DNA of 64,000 nucleotides, from the NCBI GenBank assembly GCA_964036665.1, contig OZ038529.1, positions 18,174,060-18,238,059 on the forward strand, read 5' to 3'. The stretch comes from Gordius sp. MW1. Taxonomy: Eukaryota; Nematomorpha; Gordioida; Gordea; Gordiidae. Positions 43,593-56,500 of this stretch are shown one piece after another. Made by a program: the position numbers and the translations under genes. The notes below the pieces were generated by a model that saw only the letters and a list, made by a program, of their open reading frames with translations, had not been told where the DNA came from and made no database searches. The first letter of the stretch is position 1; each line of letters begins with the position of its first letter.

Positions 43593-46500
43593 ATTTGTAT
43601 GTGAAAAGTGAGGTTTGATTTATATATTATTTTAACATTCAGTCCAAGATTTAAAATATGGAAAAAAATTATATTTTTCCATTATATTTTAAATATTGAT
43701 ATTTTGACTTTTTTATTGAATATTTAACAAAATACAATAATCAAATATATCTGTCAATCTGATTATAATATAATGTAGGCAGGTGTATTTTTGTTCCAAA
43801 CACATGATTTTTTTTTGATAAATTAAGAATTTAAATGAATTTTTTAAATATTGAAATCCTTTAACAATTGTAAAAATTCTGATTTGATCGAATATATCGA
43901 TGTCTCCCATAAGATTTGGTGGCACCATCCCAAACATTAAAGTGGGCACATGTGTACTCGGTTACCAACATAAGAATTAAATATAGATTGTTTAATCAAA
44001 AATAATTAAAAAATTTATGCCCTATGCAATGTATTCATTAATTTATTTCGAGATTTCAAATAGCAAAAAACATCTCATAAATGCAACGCAATTTTATATA
44101 CTTGTTGGGCGACCCCACTATTTTCTGTCATCAACCTTGCCATTTTTAAAGCTATTACCATCATAAAAGTTACAAAGCAAATTTAAATTTAAGGGTCAAT
44201 GAGCTCAAGTGCAAAATCTTTCAGCTTTTGGGCTACTTATTATTCAGCACTGTTTTTGCTCTTCAAGTGTTATTTTGCATAAGAAAATATCAACTTTTTG
44301 TCATTTATATTAAATGGTTTAATGATTCGCTAAAGTGCCGCAATATGTCTCTTGTCCTTTATCTCATTCTATATATCCAAACAGGATATTATTTTAAAGT
44401 TGCCCTCAGTTAGAAAGGACCCGATTTTACTTGAAACTCTGGCTATTGCATAGGCGGAGCCAGGATTGTCCCAAGGGGGGGGGGGGTGTTTATAAAAACT
44501 TGATAAATCATGCTATTGAACAAAAATTTATTAAGTTTATAGCTAGGGGGGGGGGGTAAATTTGTGTCAAAAAATTAAAAATTTTGATTGAACAAAAACT
44601 AATTAAAATTATAGAAATTCAATATCTACGATAGGTTTTTGGTGAAAAATGCATTGTAATAATAGTCAGAGACGCAAATTGCAAAAAGTTCCTTCCAATT
44701 TTTCTGTTTGCGCTAATTAAGGCCATTGTTTGAACTAAACACTTGCATGGTCTTTTAGGTTTAATTTGCCCAACAGTACCAAGAATTGTCCCGCCCAGGG
44801 ACAGTTAAAATGAAATTATGAGCCCGAGTTCGCCCCTCTGTTTTTTTTTGCAAAGCACAGGTCCAGCCTACACCTTCACTAAAAAATTCTTATATATTCC
44901 TAGGCTTTTTAAACATTTTTTGTCAATACTAAGACAATGAAATTGCTGAATATTAGTACTAAATAGGTTTTTGTTTCTTCCAGCAAGTAACGCGCCGTTA
45001 AATTTTCACTAGTAGCACAAACCATTTATGTTAATTGAAACTCTATGCAAGGTTAATTTTATTAACTAAATATACCTATTTTTCTATTTTTCAATATCCC
45101 CTTATTAAAAAATAAAAACTTTTGGAAACCACTTGAATCCCATTCATAATGCCAATCATCCACAATGCCAATGACTGTATTATTTTTAAGTAATAGCTCA
45201 TTATACAGTTAATTCTATTATAATGATTATATTATATCTATGTGTACTAATTGTACTTATAATATTCCCTAACCCTAGCCCTAACACTAACTTTAACCCT
45301 AACCCTACCCCTTAACTTTGTTTTGATTGGTTAAGTCATTGGCGGTCTAAAGCATTGGCATTATGGACGATTGGCATTGTGAACAGAAGCGAACCACTTA
45401 TATAAAAATTACAAGTTCTATGAATAAATAACAAACAAAAATTAATATGGGTTTAATCAAATTATAAAGTTAATTAATAATAAAATTGGATACACATTTA
45501 AAAAAAAACACCATTTTTATATATTAAAATAAAAAGGTTTTGCCCCTACTAATAGCTAGGCCCGTTCCGAGCTCGTTTTATTACCATATTGTCCAAGACC
45601 GGTCCGCAGCTTTGGCGGTGCCAGCTGTATTTGCTTTAATAAAATTAGCTATATCAGGATCATTAAAAAATTAACTTTAAAAAATGAATTTACTAGACCA
45701 TTAGGAATATTAATTTTCATAACAATTTCTACTGTATAGCACGCATAATTTCCAGAAAAATTAGATTTTCAAGTGTGTTTAAAAATGAAGCATGCATGAA
45801 TGAAATGTGCAAAACGCAAATTATCATTTACATTGAGTATTAATTTTATTTGAATTTTATTACTATACTCTTCTCTAGTGGTATACCCGCAATTTTTATA
45901 AACAAGGAACTAATGTAAGTTTAAATAACCATGTTAAAACTTAGAAAAATAAAATTTTTAATTACCTTTATTACTAAAATTTGGCTCGTATCAGCCTCGT
46001 TTATTTTAAAGGTTGAAATAGTTTTTTTATATAAATAATTAAGAATCAAATTTCTTCTTATTAGAAAACACGCTCTCGGGGCAGAAAATTTTTGTATAAA
46101 TAGTGTTAGAATTGGTAGATAATTAAATTCAAGTTAATTAGGATAATTTATTATTTCTATATGCGCAACACGAACAAGACTCCTATTAATATCATTGAAT
46201 TTTTCCATATAATTTGAAAAAAAATTTCAATTTTATGTCAAGTGGAGGGTTCTAACCCGAACCCTCCCCCTTCTCTACGCTACTGAGCTATTGGAAATTT
46301 AATACTAATACCTTAACACTTCTGCCACATACTTCACGGCCATTATATTTGGGTGCAAGCTATTGTTTGTTGATTATCTATTTTTAAGCAGTGATGCTAG
46401 TCTGTGATTTCATTTAAAATCGTTTCTGTTTGTGGCTCAGGTCACGAAGTTATAAGCCTACCGTAGTTGTCTATCTGAGGTGATGCTGGACGAAACGATA

Positions 46501-47323
46501 CTTTTGTTATTTATTTCTCATAAACTGGTGGTAAAATTTTAAAAATCATTTCCTTGTTTCAATTACGATTCTCGCTTGAATATGCTAACGTTCCTTTCAC
46601 TGTCTGGCAAATTAATTCAAATAAGTTAGACTCATTGAGACTAATGTCTTTCGAAGTTAGTCATCCTACACTTTATAGTCATCTGCCTTTTTAAATTCCT
46701 AGGCTAGGAGCAATGAATAACATCCTAAGTGGGACTTTCATTATATCAACATATTGGTTCCCTCTAACAATAACAATAATTCTTTATTTGACAAAGCGAC
46801 AGAAAACTGACAAAAAATTATAATGGTTTTGAATATTTTATCTTTGGTCGCTTAATGCGGGAACCTTAGGCAAACAAACCTTAGCCTTTTTGAAAGAGTT
46901 TGGTAGACGTTCTATGCTCTCAAAGCACCTTTTTATTAAAATTGTTCAACATAGTAACCTAAAGATTATCTCAATGTGTTGTGCGCGGTATAATATTGTA
47001 ATCAAAGTTAGGAAGGGGTATAGATAAAGTCAATAATGATATTCATGAATATAGAAACGAAGATATACGTTAAAACCAATTAAAGACAAGTTAATTGTCA
47101 CTCTAGGCATTACCACTAACATCATTCCCCCCTAATCCAAAATCTGGCTACGCCCATATGGAGCCAATTTTTTTATGGATATATATTTTCATAGAGTATA
47201 TAGGATTTTAGCTAATAAGATAAAACAAGAATTATTTAAAATTATCTTAATGTTAGACAACATCTTTGGCTCGGTTAAATCATATGGTATACCGCAGCTG
47301 ATATAATTTTAATTCTTGTTATA
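43593..47323. other. AT-rich spacer with repeat remnants
   Basis: No gene recognised. It holds the repeat related to 5615-6130 (about 44450-45010, with two G runs), the TIR element at 45143-45383, and the right end of a GGGCGTAGCC-type repeat at about 47125-47160. A short - strand frame at 43713-43949 has no features I can identify. Confidence 0.45.
45143..45383. mobile_element. TIR element with telomere-like core
   Basis: Left end TTCATAATGCCAATCATCCA; the right end is the inverse with a few C/T changes (TTCACAATGCCAATCGTCCA). The terminal repeat itself contains AATGCCAAT twice. The centre (45270-45310) holds CCCTAACCCTAGCCCTAA and AACCCTAACCCTACCCC. No clear TSD. Confidence 0.72.
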
Positions 47324-47537
47324 ATGGCCAAATTTCATAAAACCAAAGATAGCGTTTTCAAGTTTAAAGACATCCCCCAGGCTTCTTTGACTGCTCAAGA
47401 CGATACCACCAAATATAGTTTTATTAATAACCTCCAAAATCAAAACTTCTCATTAATCCCTCTTACAAATCGAATTAATATTGATTTTTTTAATCTTACA
47501 ATGTCTATTAAGGAAGGGAATATTTTTCAGAAAAAAG
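47324..47537 (+). CDS. ABCG1/4: ABCG exon 1
   Basis: ATG at 47324 opens a 71-codon polar N-terminus ending in [19 protein letters not shown], the start of the nucleotide-binding domain. Donor AAAAAAG|GTACCT, phase 1. The next intron is 35 nt. An upstream coding exon is possible but not needed. Confidence 0.85.
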
Positions 47538-50500
47538 GTACCTAATAATCAATTTTATATATATTGTCTTAGGAACCAAAATAATTTTGAACAACATTTC
47601 AGGATCAATGAAATCTGGACAGCTAACAGGAATTATGGGTCCATCAGGATCTGGAAAATCAACCTTGATGAGTTTACTTGCTGGATCTAAGTAACTAAAT
47701 TTTAAATATTTTGTTTACAATAACATTAGGGCAAAACCAACAGCTGGTGAAATACATATAAATGGTAAAATGAGGGACCTAAGAATGTTTAGAAAAATGT
47801 CATGCTACATTATGCAGGATGATCATTTATTACCTCAATTAACGGTATGGGAAGCCATGATGATTTCAGCTAATCTCAAACTAAAGGAGACTCTTTCTAA
47901 AATAGTTAAGGAGCAAGTTGTAAGTAAATTTGCCTGCCAAATTTATACTATATATTTATGCAATTTATAACTGGCTTGGCATTTTGTAGATTTTTGTTAT
48001 TTACATATTATATTTAGTAACCATTATATCTTAATAAATTAGATCATAGTTTTTAATATAAATGAACCCACATGTATATTGTTTTTCTGATAACATTTCT
48101 AATTAATTTTAATCTATGCCCTTTACACATAATCTTTAATACATTTTAAAGCAAGCTTATTAACATATTTCTACATAGTTTTGCCATTTATATTATTGGG
48201 AATTTGTACAATATAGAATTGCATTAACAGACTTGTCTGACTTACTGCATAAATTTGTCATAAATATATTTAATATTATCACACCCTTTTACCCTCCCTC
48301 ACCTATTTTGCCAAAGTAAATAAAATTATATCTACAGATTAATACTTATCCGTTTGCTAGAGAAATTAGGTCAAGGGACTTAAGTTAAAAACGCTTATCT
48401 GCAATTACGTTCCTTGAGGTAATACTAAACAATGAATTAGCAATTAAGTTGAAATTTCAAATTCGTGTGCAAAACCCATTTTTAACTTTAATATTGGCTC
48501 TGCTCTAGATTTCAAAATAAGAATCAATTAAATAAGCTTTGTATAAATCTTATAATCAATGGCATAAACAAAACAATTGTGCTTTTAAGCTTTCTCTAGA
48601 TGTTTAAAGTTATGCTATTGTATTTAAACCCCGACACTCCAAAATTTTGTCGTTACCCTAAAGGAATGAGGTAATTGGATAAAAGTCAGATCAGGTTTCC
48701 CCTCATTTTTTATGTTAAGAAAAAACAGGTTTTATAGCAAAAATTAAGACCTTTTTTTGAAAATGTTCTACGAATCTGATCGTTTTTAAAGTTGGTTTCG
48801 GGACTTTTTTTGATATTTAAACAGACCATTTTTCGTCCTATCATTTTGTAAAAGAAAATTACAAAATATTTAATATCTTGCAACTTCTCCCGGTAAAAGG
48901 AAATTTTGAAGATTTTTCAACCTTGATATCGATGTACTTTTTTAAAAGCTTGCGTTCTACGGATTTTATCAAAATAGCGAATTTTTTGACATGACATTTT
49001 TTTCATCTGTTTTCAATCAATAAATCAGAAGGGCTCGAGTGTTTCACAATTCGATCCCCTGCCACAAAAATGCTTCATTAATTCGGAATTATTACAATTT
49101 AAATTATATCAAACATAGTGGTGCCAGTCAATATTAGTTAGCCTTTTTGGATTTGATCTAAGTTATAGCTTATTCCGATAAAATTACCCTAGAATCCAAT
49201 AATAATTGGTGCTCCTCTTTAGCAAATCTTAAATAAATTTTGCTTTTGGTAGTTTAGGACTGGAATGTCCTTTATAAGCTGAGCTTAATTTTTTAATCGT
49301 ATCTTTATTAGGCGTTTGGGTCGGGGTAGTAAATTCATTAAGCGCGAAGATCTTCATATCAATCAACATTAAACCGAACAAATGTATGAAAAAAATATCG
49401 CTGAAGCAAATTTCATTTTAAATGCATATAGACTTGGGCGTTAGAGGGGCAATAAAGATTAAGAGAGGTGCAAAATGATAACTTTGTCAAATTTTAGCTA
49501 TACTTTTAATAAATTTCACAAAATATTTGGACTTAGAGGGGGGCAGCCGCCCCTCCCTGCCTCTTCTAGGCTACGCCCATTCATATAAATATTCGATGTA
49601 TTTTAAAACCTATTGAGATAAGTCATTACAGATTTTAAAGCTTCAAATTAGACCATGCGATCGTCTAGCCTGTGCTTTGTAAAAAGCCAACAAGGGATAC
49701 ATTTAATAAATGTGGTGGCCTCAAGTCAAGCATGCACATTTTAAAAATTGTATTCAACTAGCCGACAAAACTGAAGCAAAAAGACCCTCGATTTTATTTA
49801 AGAAAAACTTTTTTAATCCATTTTCTTTAAAAAAAACAAAAATGTTGCTTGTTATAATTAAAAATTATTATTTTTTAAATAAAATCATATCACATGATAA
49901 GGTTGTTTCACTAAATGTTTAATCCATCGTTCAAAGTGTAGTTCTCGGAAATCCGCCTTCCTTTTGTATAGTTGTCTTTTTTCTAAACGGGAATTTTACT
50001 TTTCAAATAAAAGAATAATTTATAATGCATTGCCTCGATCCGACTCGGCAAACAGGATTTAACTAGACCCTCTTGTTCTTTCTTGTTTAAAATGCAGAAA
50101 TTAATTTTGACTTACGTAAAGCTAATTGTAAAAAAATTTAGCGCTAATGTAATTATGTTTTTTTGATATTAATAACGTTATTTAAACGGGTTGGATACAA
50201 ATAAGTTTAAATGTATTTGGTTAAATTCACCCAGGGGCGTAACCGGGGGGGGGGGGGCAGGGGGGCCTTAAATTACGAGAAAAAAAAATTGCAATGCAAA
50301 AACTTTGAAAAATTAAAAAGTTTTATGTTTTGCCCCCCTCTAATAGAACTTTTAAACGCTATGTATAGTTGTGGCACAAAATTTTGAAGATAACCAAATA
50401 TATCCTCTCTTGAAATGATGAGCTATTTACAATATTAATTTGTGACGAGCCAATCATTTATGGGTAAAACCAAGAGGCTTACTACTATTTTTTGACTTTC

Positions 50501-53500
50501 TCCCGAGAATTAAAAAATATAATTATAATAAAACAATTAAAATATTCTTTGTGAATTTAGATTTTGTCGCGTGCTGCGCTGCGCCCTATTTAAATTAAAT
50601 TACGCGAACCCGCCTATTTCACTTAGTGCTGAATACTGTAGGGATGACATTGGCTTTTCTGGTCTTTTCAAGTAGTTTTAAGCCTAATTTTTCAAAAAGA
50701 TAACACATATGATTATAAAAGACAAAAAAAAATTTCTCTTTTTTGGATTTACCAATCCTATAACATTAATGCGAAACCCTTTTTGTCTCTGTCCCTCAGG
50801 TCACACACTTCAATAGAGGACTCGACGCGATGTTACCTAGCTATAAAATCTAAATTTCTATTGAAGAACGCTTGTTCTTTGACCTGTGTTTTTTCACATT
50901 TTTTAAATGAAATTGCATTATAATTAAGGAATAATTTTCTTTAAAATAGGTCACAGTGTGTACCATAAAATATTGTAGCTGGAAGAACTTGTTTCATGTC
51001 CATTAATCTAACCATTTGATCGTATTAAAACAAGACAAATTCTCAATAGATATCCTCAAACTGAATCAGTGAAAAAATTTCAATTTTTCTATGGGAAAAG
51101 TAGGCGTTAAAAAATCCTCCAATGAAAAATTTAAATAAAAATAATCAATTTTTTTAGCGCCAGACATGGCATAAATACCATTTCAAGATGGTCCTCAGGA
51201 TATTTAATTTTAACCTAATCTATAAGGGATCACAAAGCGGGCATCATGTTAAATTGATATTCAAGGCTCGGCAATTTGTTTTAAGGCTTTATAATGCGTT
51301 TAATTAAGAATTATTTTTGGATATTGCTATTATTAATTATCTCTTTTTTAATCTTTCTACAATTTTGACCTAAGAATACCATGCCCATTTGAAGTTTGAG
51401 CTTGCTTAAATTGAGGGGTTTGGGCAAAATAATTATCAAAATGGGGCTGAAATTCGTATGGGCATTGTTATATTTACACGCTATTATCTTCTATGAATAA
51501 AATGTCTTTTTATCCCAATTTTATGACATAGTCTATAAATACTTTGCTATGCAATTTATGGGTTCGTTTTGCGTTGTCCTGTCCGTCCTGTCCAACTTTT
51601 TTTTAATAATTGCCATGGGAACATATACGGGTTTTTAATGGCTATAAAAGACTTCTTTTGCTCTCTCATATATGAACTGACTAATGGTTGGCTTAAACTT
51701 TTTCGACCTCGCCCTGCCCAAATTCCATTTTTGTTTTTGTGCTCGACTTATTACCTTTAAATATAATCTGGTACAGTAGACGACTGACCTGTTAGGCGAC
51801 AACCAATTAGATTACGCTATTCTTAAACACGTGACTGCAACATATTAGACTCTAAATCATAATGAAATATGAATCTGGTTCAGTTGGCGATTTTTCAGTT
51901 CGCGATCATTGAACACGTGACTGCAACATAATCATTATGCAAATTAAAAATTAAAATAATATAGTATAAATATGATATAATACCATAAATATAATACAAT
52001 ATACAACAGATTAAATACAATACAATATAATATATATTACATTATACAATAAATATAACCCTAACCCTAATTGGTTGTCGCCTAACAGGTCAGTCGCCAA
52101 CAGTACAGAAGCGTGAAATATACATAAATTTCTTTTAGCAACTTGTCTAGGTATTATATAAGTTAAGATATCTGGAAAATTTGACCCTAATATCAAAATT
52201 TATAATATTTAAGGCGTCCTATCCTATGAGGTATTGATTAGTAATTCGCTTTATCAGCTAATTGCACTTTAGTGGAGTACAGGTTACGTTGCTTGCATAT
52301 AAACATTTATAACTAAGAGAGGAATCATTTCGACAGTGGATAATAGGGGAGTTTATGCTCAGGTTATTTTCCAGTAATTCTTATTTGGATGACATTTACG
52401 TAGGGTCGATTAAAATTTTGAGGCAGGTTTTCAAACTCGAGGTGCTTAAAACTGGATTAAGGTATAGACGAATTCTTGGATTTAAATGGAGCAAGAGCGT
52501 TAACATTTTTAATCTTACAGTTTTTGATTTTTTTGAGAAAAACATTCAAAAAAGTAGGATAGCTAAGTATCAATATGGGCTTAGCCTGGACATATATTAA
52601 TTCTAAGGGTATTAGCTGCCCCTCCGTTAAACTATCTTTATACGCAATAATACTTCCTGCACCGCACTATTTACCATTATTTTTGCATCGTAGTTGCTTA
52701 CTAAATTATAAATTCAAAAAAAGGGTTTATGGGACATTTATTGCTGATTATTAATTTATGAAAATGTAATATTACAGAATTAAACGAGATCTACAGGAAA
52801 TTTTCAGAGAGTGATTATGGTTTCTACACTGATTGCACGGTGTAATTAAGCTTTAGTAAATACTATTTAATAATAATTAATTTTTTGCTTAAATCTATTT
52901 TTTTAAACGATCACCGAACAACTTTATGTGTATAACCAATTTTATTGTAAAACTTTAATTAAAATTTTAATTAACCTCAATATTCAATTTATTAGCGCTC
53001 TTTTATAGCGGGGAATTTTTTCAAAGAGCTAAAAGTGGCTTCTAAACCTATGTAATTTCAATGCCATCATGCTCTCAGATTTGTGGCAAAAAATGTTTGA
53101 GGCTTATGTTAAATTGCCAATGTTGATGATCCATCTACTTTTCGCAACTAAAAATCAATATTTATTACTAATATGATATCAATTTGTCGTAGTACGCATA
53201 TAAATCACGGATTTGCATCAGAGGGCAGGGCAAAAAGTTTGGTAATGATTATGAGAGGGGTATTACAATGATATTTAGGTTGATATTTACGAGTATTTGG
53301 ATTAATGGGGGAGAACATCTTTACTGCCTTTAAGATAGATAAATTTATTAACTGTTAAAAAACTTCAATGGAGCTTATTTATTAATAACTTTTTGTTTTG
53401 AGGTCTCTTAAATCCAGTATTAATAGCCTTAACTAAATGTGTTTTTGAGCGGGGAGGTGGTTACCCTTCCTGTTTCCCCACTGAAAAAAAAACGTAAGAA

Positions 53501-56500
53501 GTGATTTTTAGCTCGATGATTTTATTTCCCTAACATTTATGTTTGTTACCTCTAAAGACCCGCAAAACTGTATTTTTTGGCCCGGCCTGGGCCCGAGAAA
53601 ATTTAAGGGTTGGTTTGGGACCATAGTATACACCTTATTATAACAAAACTTTTCGACTGAAATAGCGAATGAAACATTTACTATCATCTAATTTGGACAT
53701 TGTCTTAGCTTAATTTATCTGTTTGGACGTTTGCCGTCTTACCGGACTCATAATTACAAATTACTTTATTAAAAGGCTTTCCTAAGTTAACGCGGTTTTT
53801 AATTTTTATTAAATAAAATCACTAGCATTAATTGCAACCATGGGCGTAGCCAGGCGGTGGCAAAGAGGGGCAGCTGCCCCCCTCTTAATCCAAAAATTCT
53901 TTAAAGTTAATAAGGAGGTGGCAAAAATTTCAAATAAATCATAATTACCCCCCCCCCCCCCTTAAATTCAATCCTGGCTACGCCCATGATTGCGACTAAA
54001 TACGGCGGCTATTATATTTACCACTAATCATATCCATTAAAATTGAATAATATTTGAGCTCATGTTTATTGTGCCCCATTTCCAAGGTTACCGATATCCT
54101 GTGGCTGATGGGACTGTTTTTCAGCAAGGACACAAAATCGGATAAACTTTCGGGTGGACAAAGGAAACGGCTGTCCATAGCCTTGGAATTGGTAAACAAT
54201 CCCCCTGTCATGTTTTTTGACGAGGCAACTAGGTGAAAATTATTATCATTAATAAACTATGTTGTGTGTAATGTTTAATTTTCAGTGGATTACTTATAAT
54301 TCCTTTGCATTCTTGTGGGAGGGAGGGGCTAAGTTAAAACTATAACAAATATTATATATATTTTATAAGATTTATGAATTTATTATAAATTTTGTTTGTT
54401 TTTGACTGTAAAAGTATATAAATGCTCTTCAAGCCCTGAAAAGTTCACAAGTTCTAACAGATATTCTGCTAGGGGTTTTGACTTAAGTTAGAGCCTTAGA
54501 TTTAATTAAATAGACTGCTCAGACAAAGCTGATAGGCATTAAATAAAGCTTAATCCTTGTGGAATGATTTATATTTGTCAAGCGATGGCGTGGACAGATT
54601 TATCTAAAACAAGACCTGATTGTTATATAGATTGTTATTTATATTTGCAATTATTATATCTAATCTATGGAAAGATCAAAAAAGCATGTGAAAACAGGGG
54701 AGAGGGTGAAACCAAAAGTACTGGGGTTTAGATATTAAAGGCCGTGCTGACTTTGATGCTTGATTAATTAGCCCAGTATCGCTTATTTTGTGCTATTAGA
54801 TCGATAATATTCCCTTTTGTCACATGGATTTAAGACTTCAAAACTATGAATAATGTTAAAAAAAATTCGTAAATTAAGCGTAAGATTTAATGCAAAATGT
54901 GTAAATTTAGGTGGTTAGACCTTGAATAAATTGGTAGTTTGATTTATTTTGAATTCGTTTTTTGAAAAATGTAAACTAATTGTCTAAATCTTTTGAAAGA
55001 AAGTCAAAGTAATCTTTTAATTTATTATTCCCCTTATAATATTTATAAAGACCTGGCCTTTTTTTTGACTTAACCAAAATCCTTAATTCTTAGTGTAATA
55101 ACCAAATAATTTGGCCATAGTTATATACAAAATGGGCAATAATCAAAATCTTAATTTTCAAATTTTTGGCGTCCAGAATAAATCTTTTTTAAATATAATA
55201 TATTTATAATCGCTTAATGTTGTGGTGTAGCGGGTTAGATTCGGTGTCGAGTTATCAATGCTTAAGAATACTGAAGAAGTTGGCCCAAGGTGGTCGAAAT
55301 ATCATCTGTACCATACATCAACCTAGCGCTCGCCTCTTCGAAATTTTCGATAACGTATGTCAATCATGTTTTTCCGTAATTAACGTATTAACATATAATG
55401 TTTAAAGCAATTTATAGCTTTAAAACCGAATTTTTCACGATAGGCAGAAATAGATTATAGTTTCGACATTTGGCACTAGTTTCGATGTGTTTAGGTCACA
55501 CTTTAACATGGGCGTAGTCAGGATTGGAGTTAGAGGGAGACAATAATTTTTAAGGAGGGGCAAAATAATAATTTTTTTAAATTTTAGCCATAATTTGATA
55601 AAAAAAAAATTTGATTTAGAGGGGCAGCCGCCCCTCCCTGCCACCCCCTGGCTACGCCCAAGCACTTAAATCAAGATGTGATTTAGTATTGTGTTGAAAT
55701 GATAATTATGCTGTTAATATTTGATTTGCACACTTAAATTTTTTTAGCTCTTTTTGATAATTAGAAATTGATGCCATTTTATTAATATATTGGGCTGAGG
55801 AGAAAGTTCGGTAGGGTGCAACACATGTTGCAATATTTTATTGATTTTTTGCTTCTGATGAATTATATAATATTCATTAAGTAGAACTCTTTCCCCTCTA
55901 CAAAACTGTGCCAATAGTGATTTTAAAAAATTTAGGTTTTTATAACTTTCGCGACGTCAAAATGGAATATCCAAACGGTAAAAATCAACATTTTCGACAC
56001 CTGCTATTCTTCGCTTTTCATCGTGGTCAAAACGCTGCTGACAGCCCGAGACATTTGTAAAGTATACGGAGAAGGTGTCATACTCATAGTTGAGTCTACA
56101 GCACAAAAATGGTTCGCAAAGTTCAAAATTGGCGATTTTGACATCGCTGACAAGCCCCGTAGCGGAAGACCCTCGGAATTCGACGAAGAGTGTCTCAGAG
56201 CACTTTTGAAGGAGGACGGTCGCCAAACAAGTCGTGAATTGGCGGAAATAATGAAGTTCGATTAGAAAACCATCCTAAATCATCTTCATTCGATGGGATT
56301 TGCCGAAAAATTGGGATCTTGGATCCCTCACGAGTTTAACGAAACCCACAAAGAAAATCGCCTTCAAATTGCTTCTCAACATCTCGCCCGTCATCGAGCA
56401 ACCCGAGGTCGTAAACAGCGCTTTTTGTACCGAATCGTCACGGGAGATGAGAAATGGTGTTTGTACGTAAATTTGAAGCAAAGAAAGGAGTTAGTGGCTC

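Larger units (their letters stand above)
47920..54086 (+). other. ABCG intron 3 (6.2 kb)
   Basis: No coding exon seen. Apart from the MITEs listed separately (49433-49581, 51774-52103, 53839-53988), it holds a G-run repeat end at about 50231-50340 (GGGGCGTAACCGGGG), a GCCCGG-rich scrap near 53578-53610 and AT-rich sequence. Small frames at 49710, 51569 and 52355 look like chance. Confidence 0.6.

Noticed and set aside
43713-43949. 78-codon - strand frame
   Set aside because: No family I recognise, strongly AT-biased, inside repeat-rich spacer; not enough support for a gene.
46240-46290. tRNA-like B-box (GGGTTCTAACCCGAACCC)
   Set aside because: It is a short palindrome; I could not fold an acceptor stem, anticodon arm or A-box around it.
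52355-52600. 81-codon frame in ABCG intron 3
   Set aside because: Composition like surrounding AT-rich DNA, no motif, and ABCG continues without it in phase.
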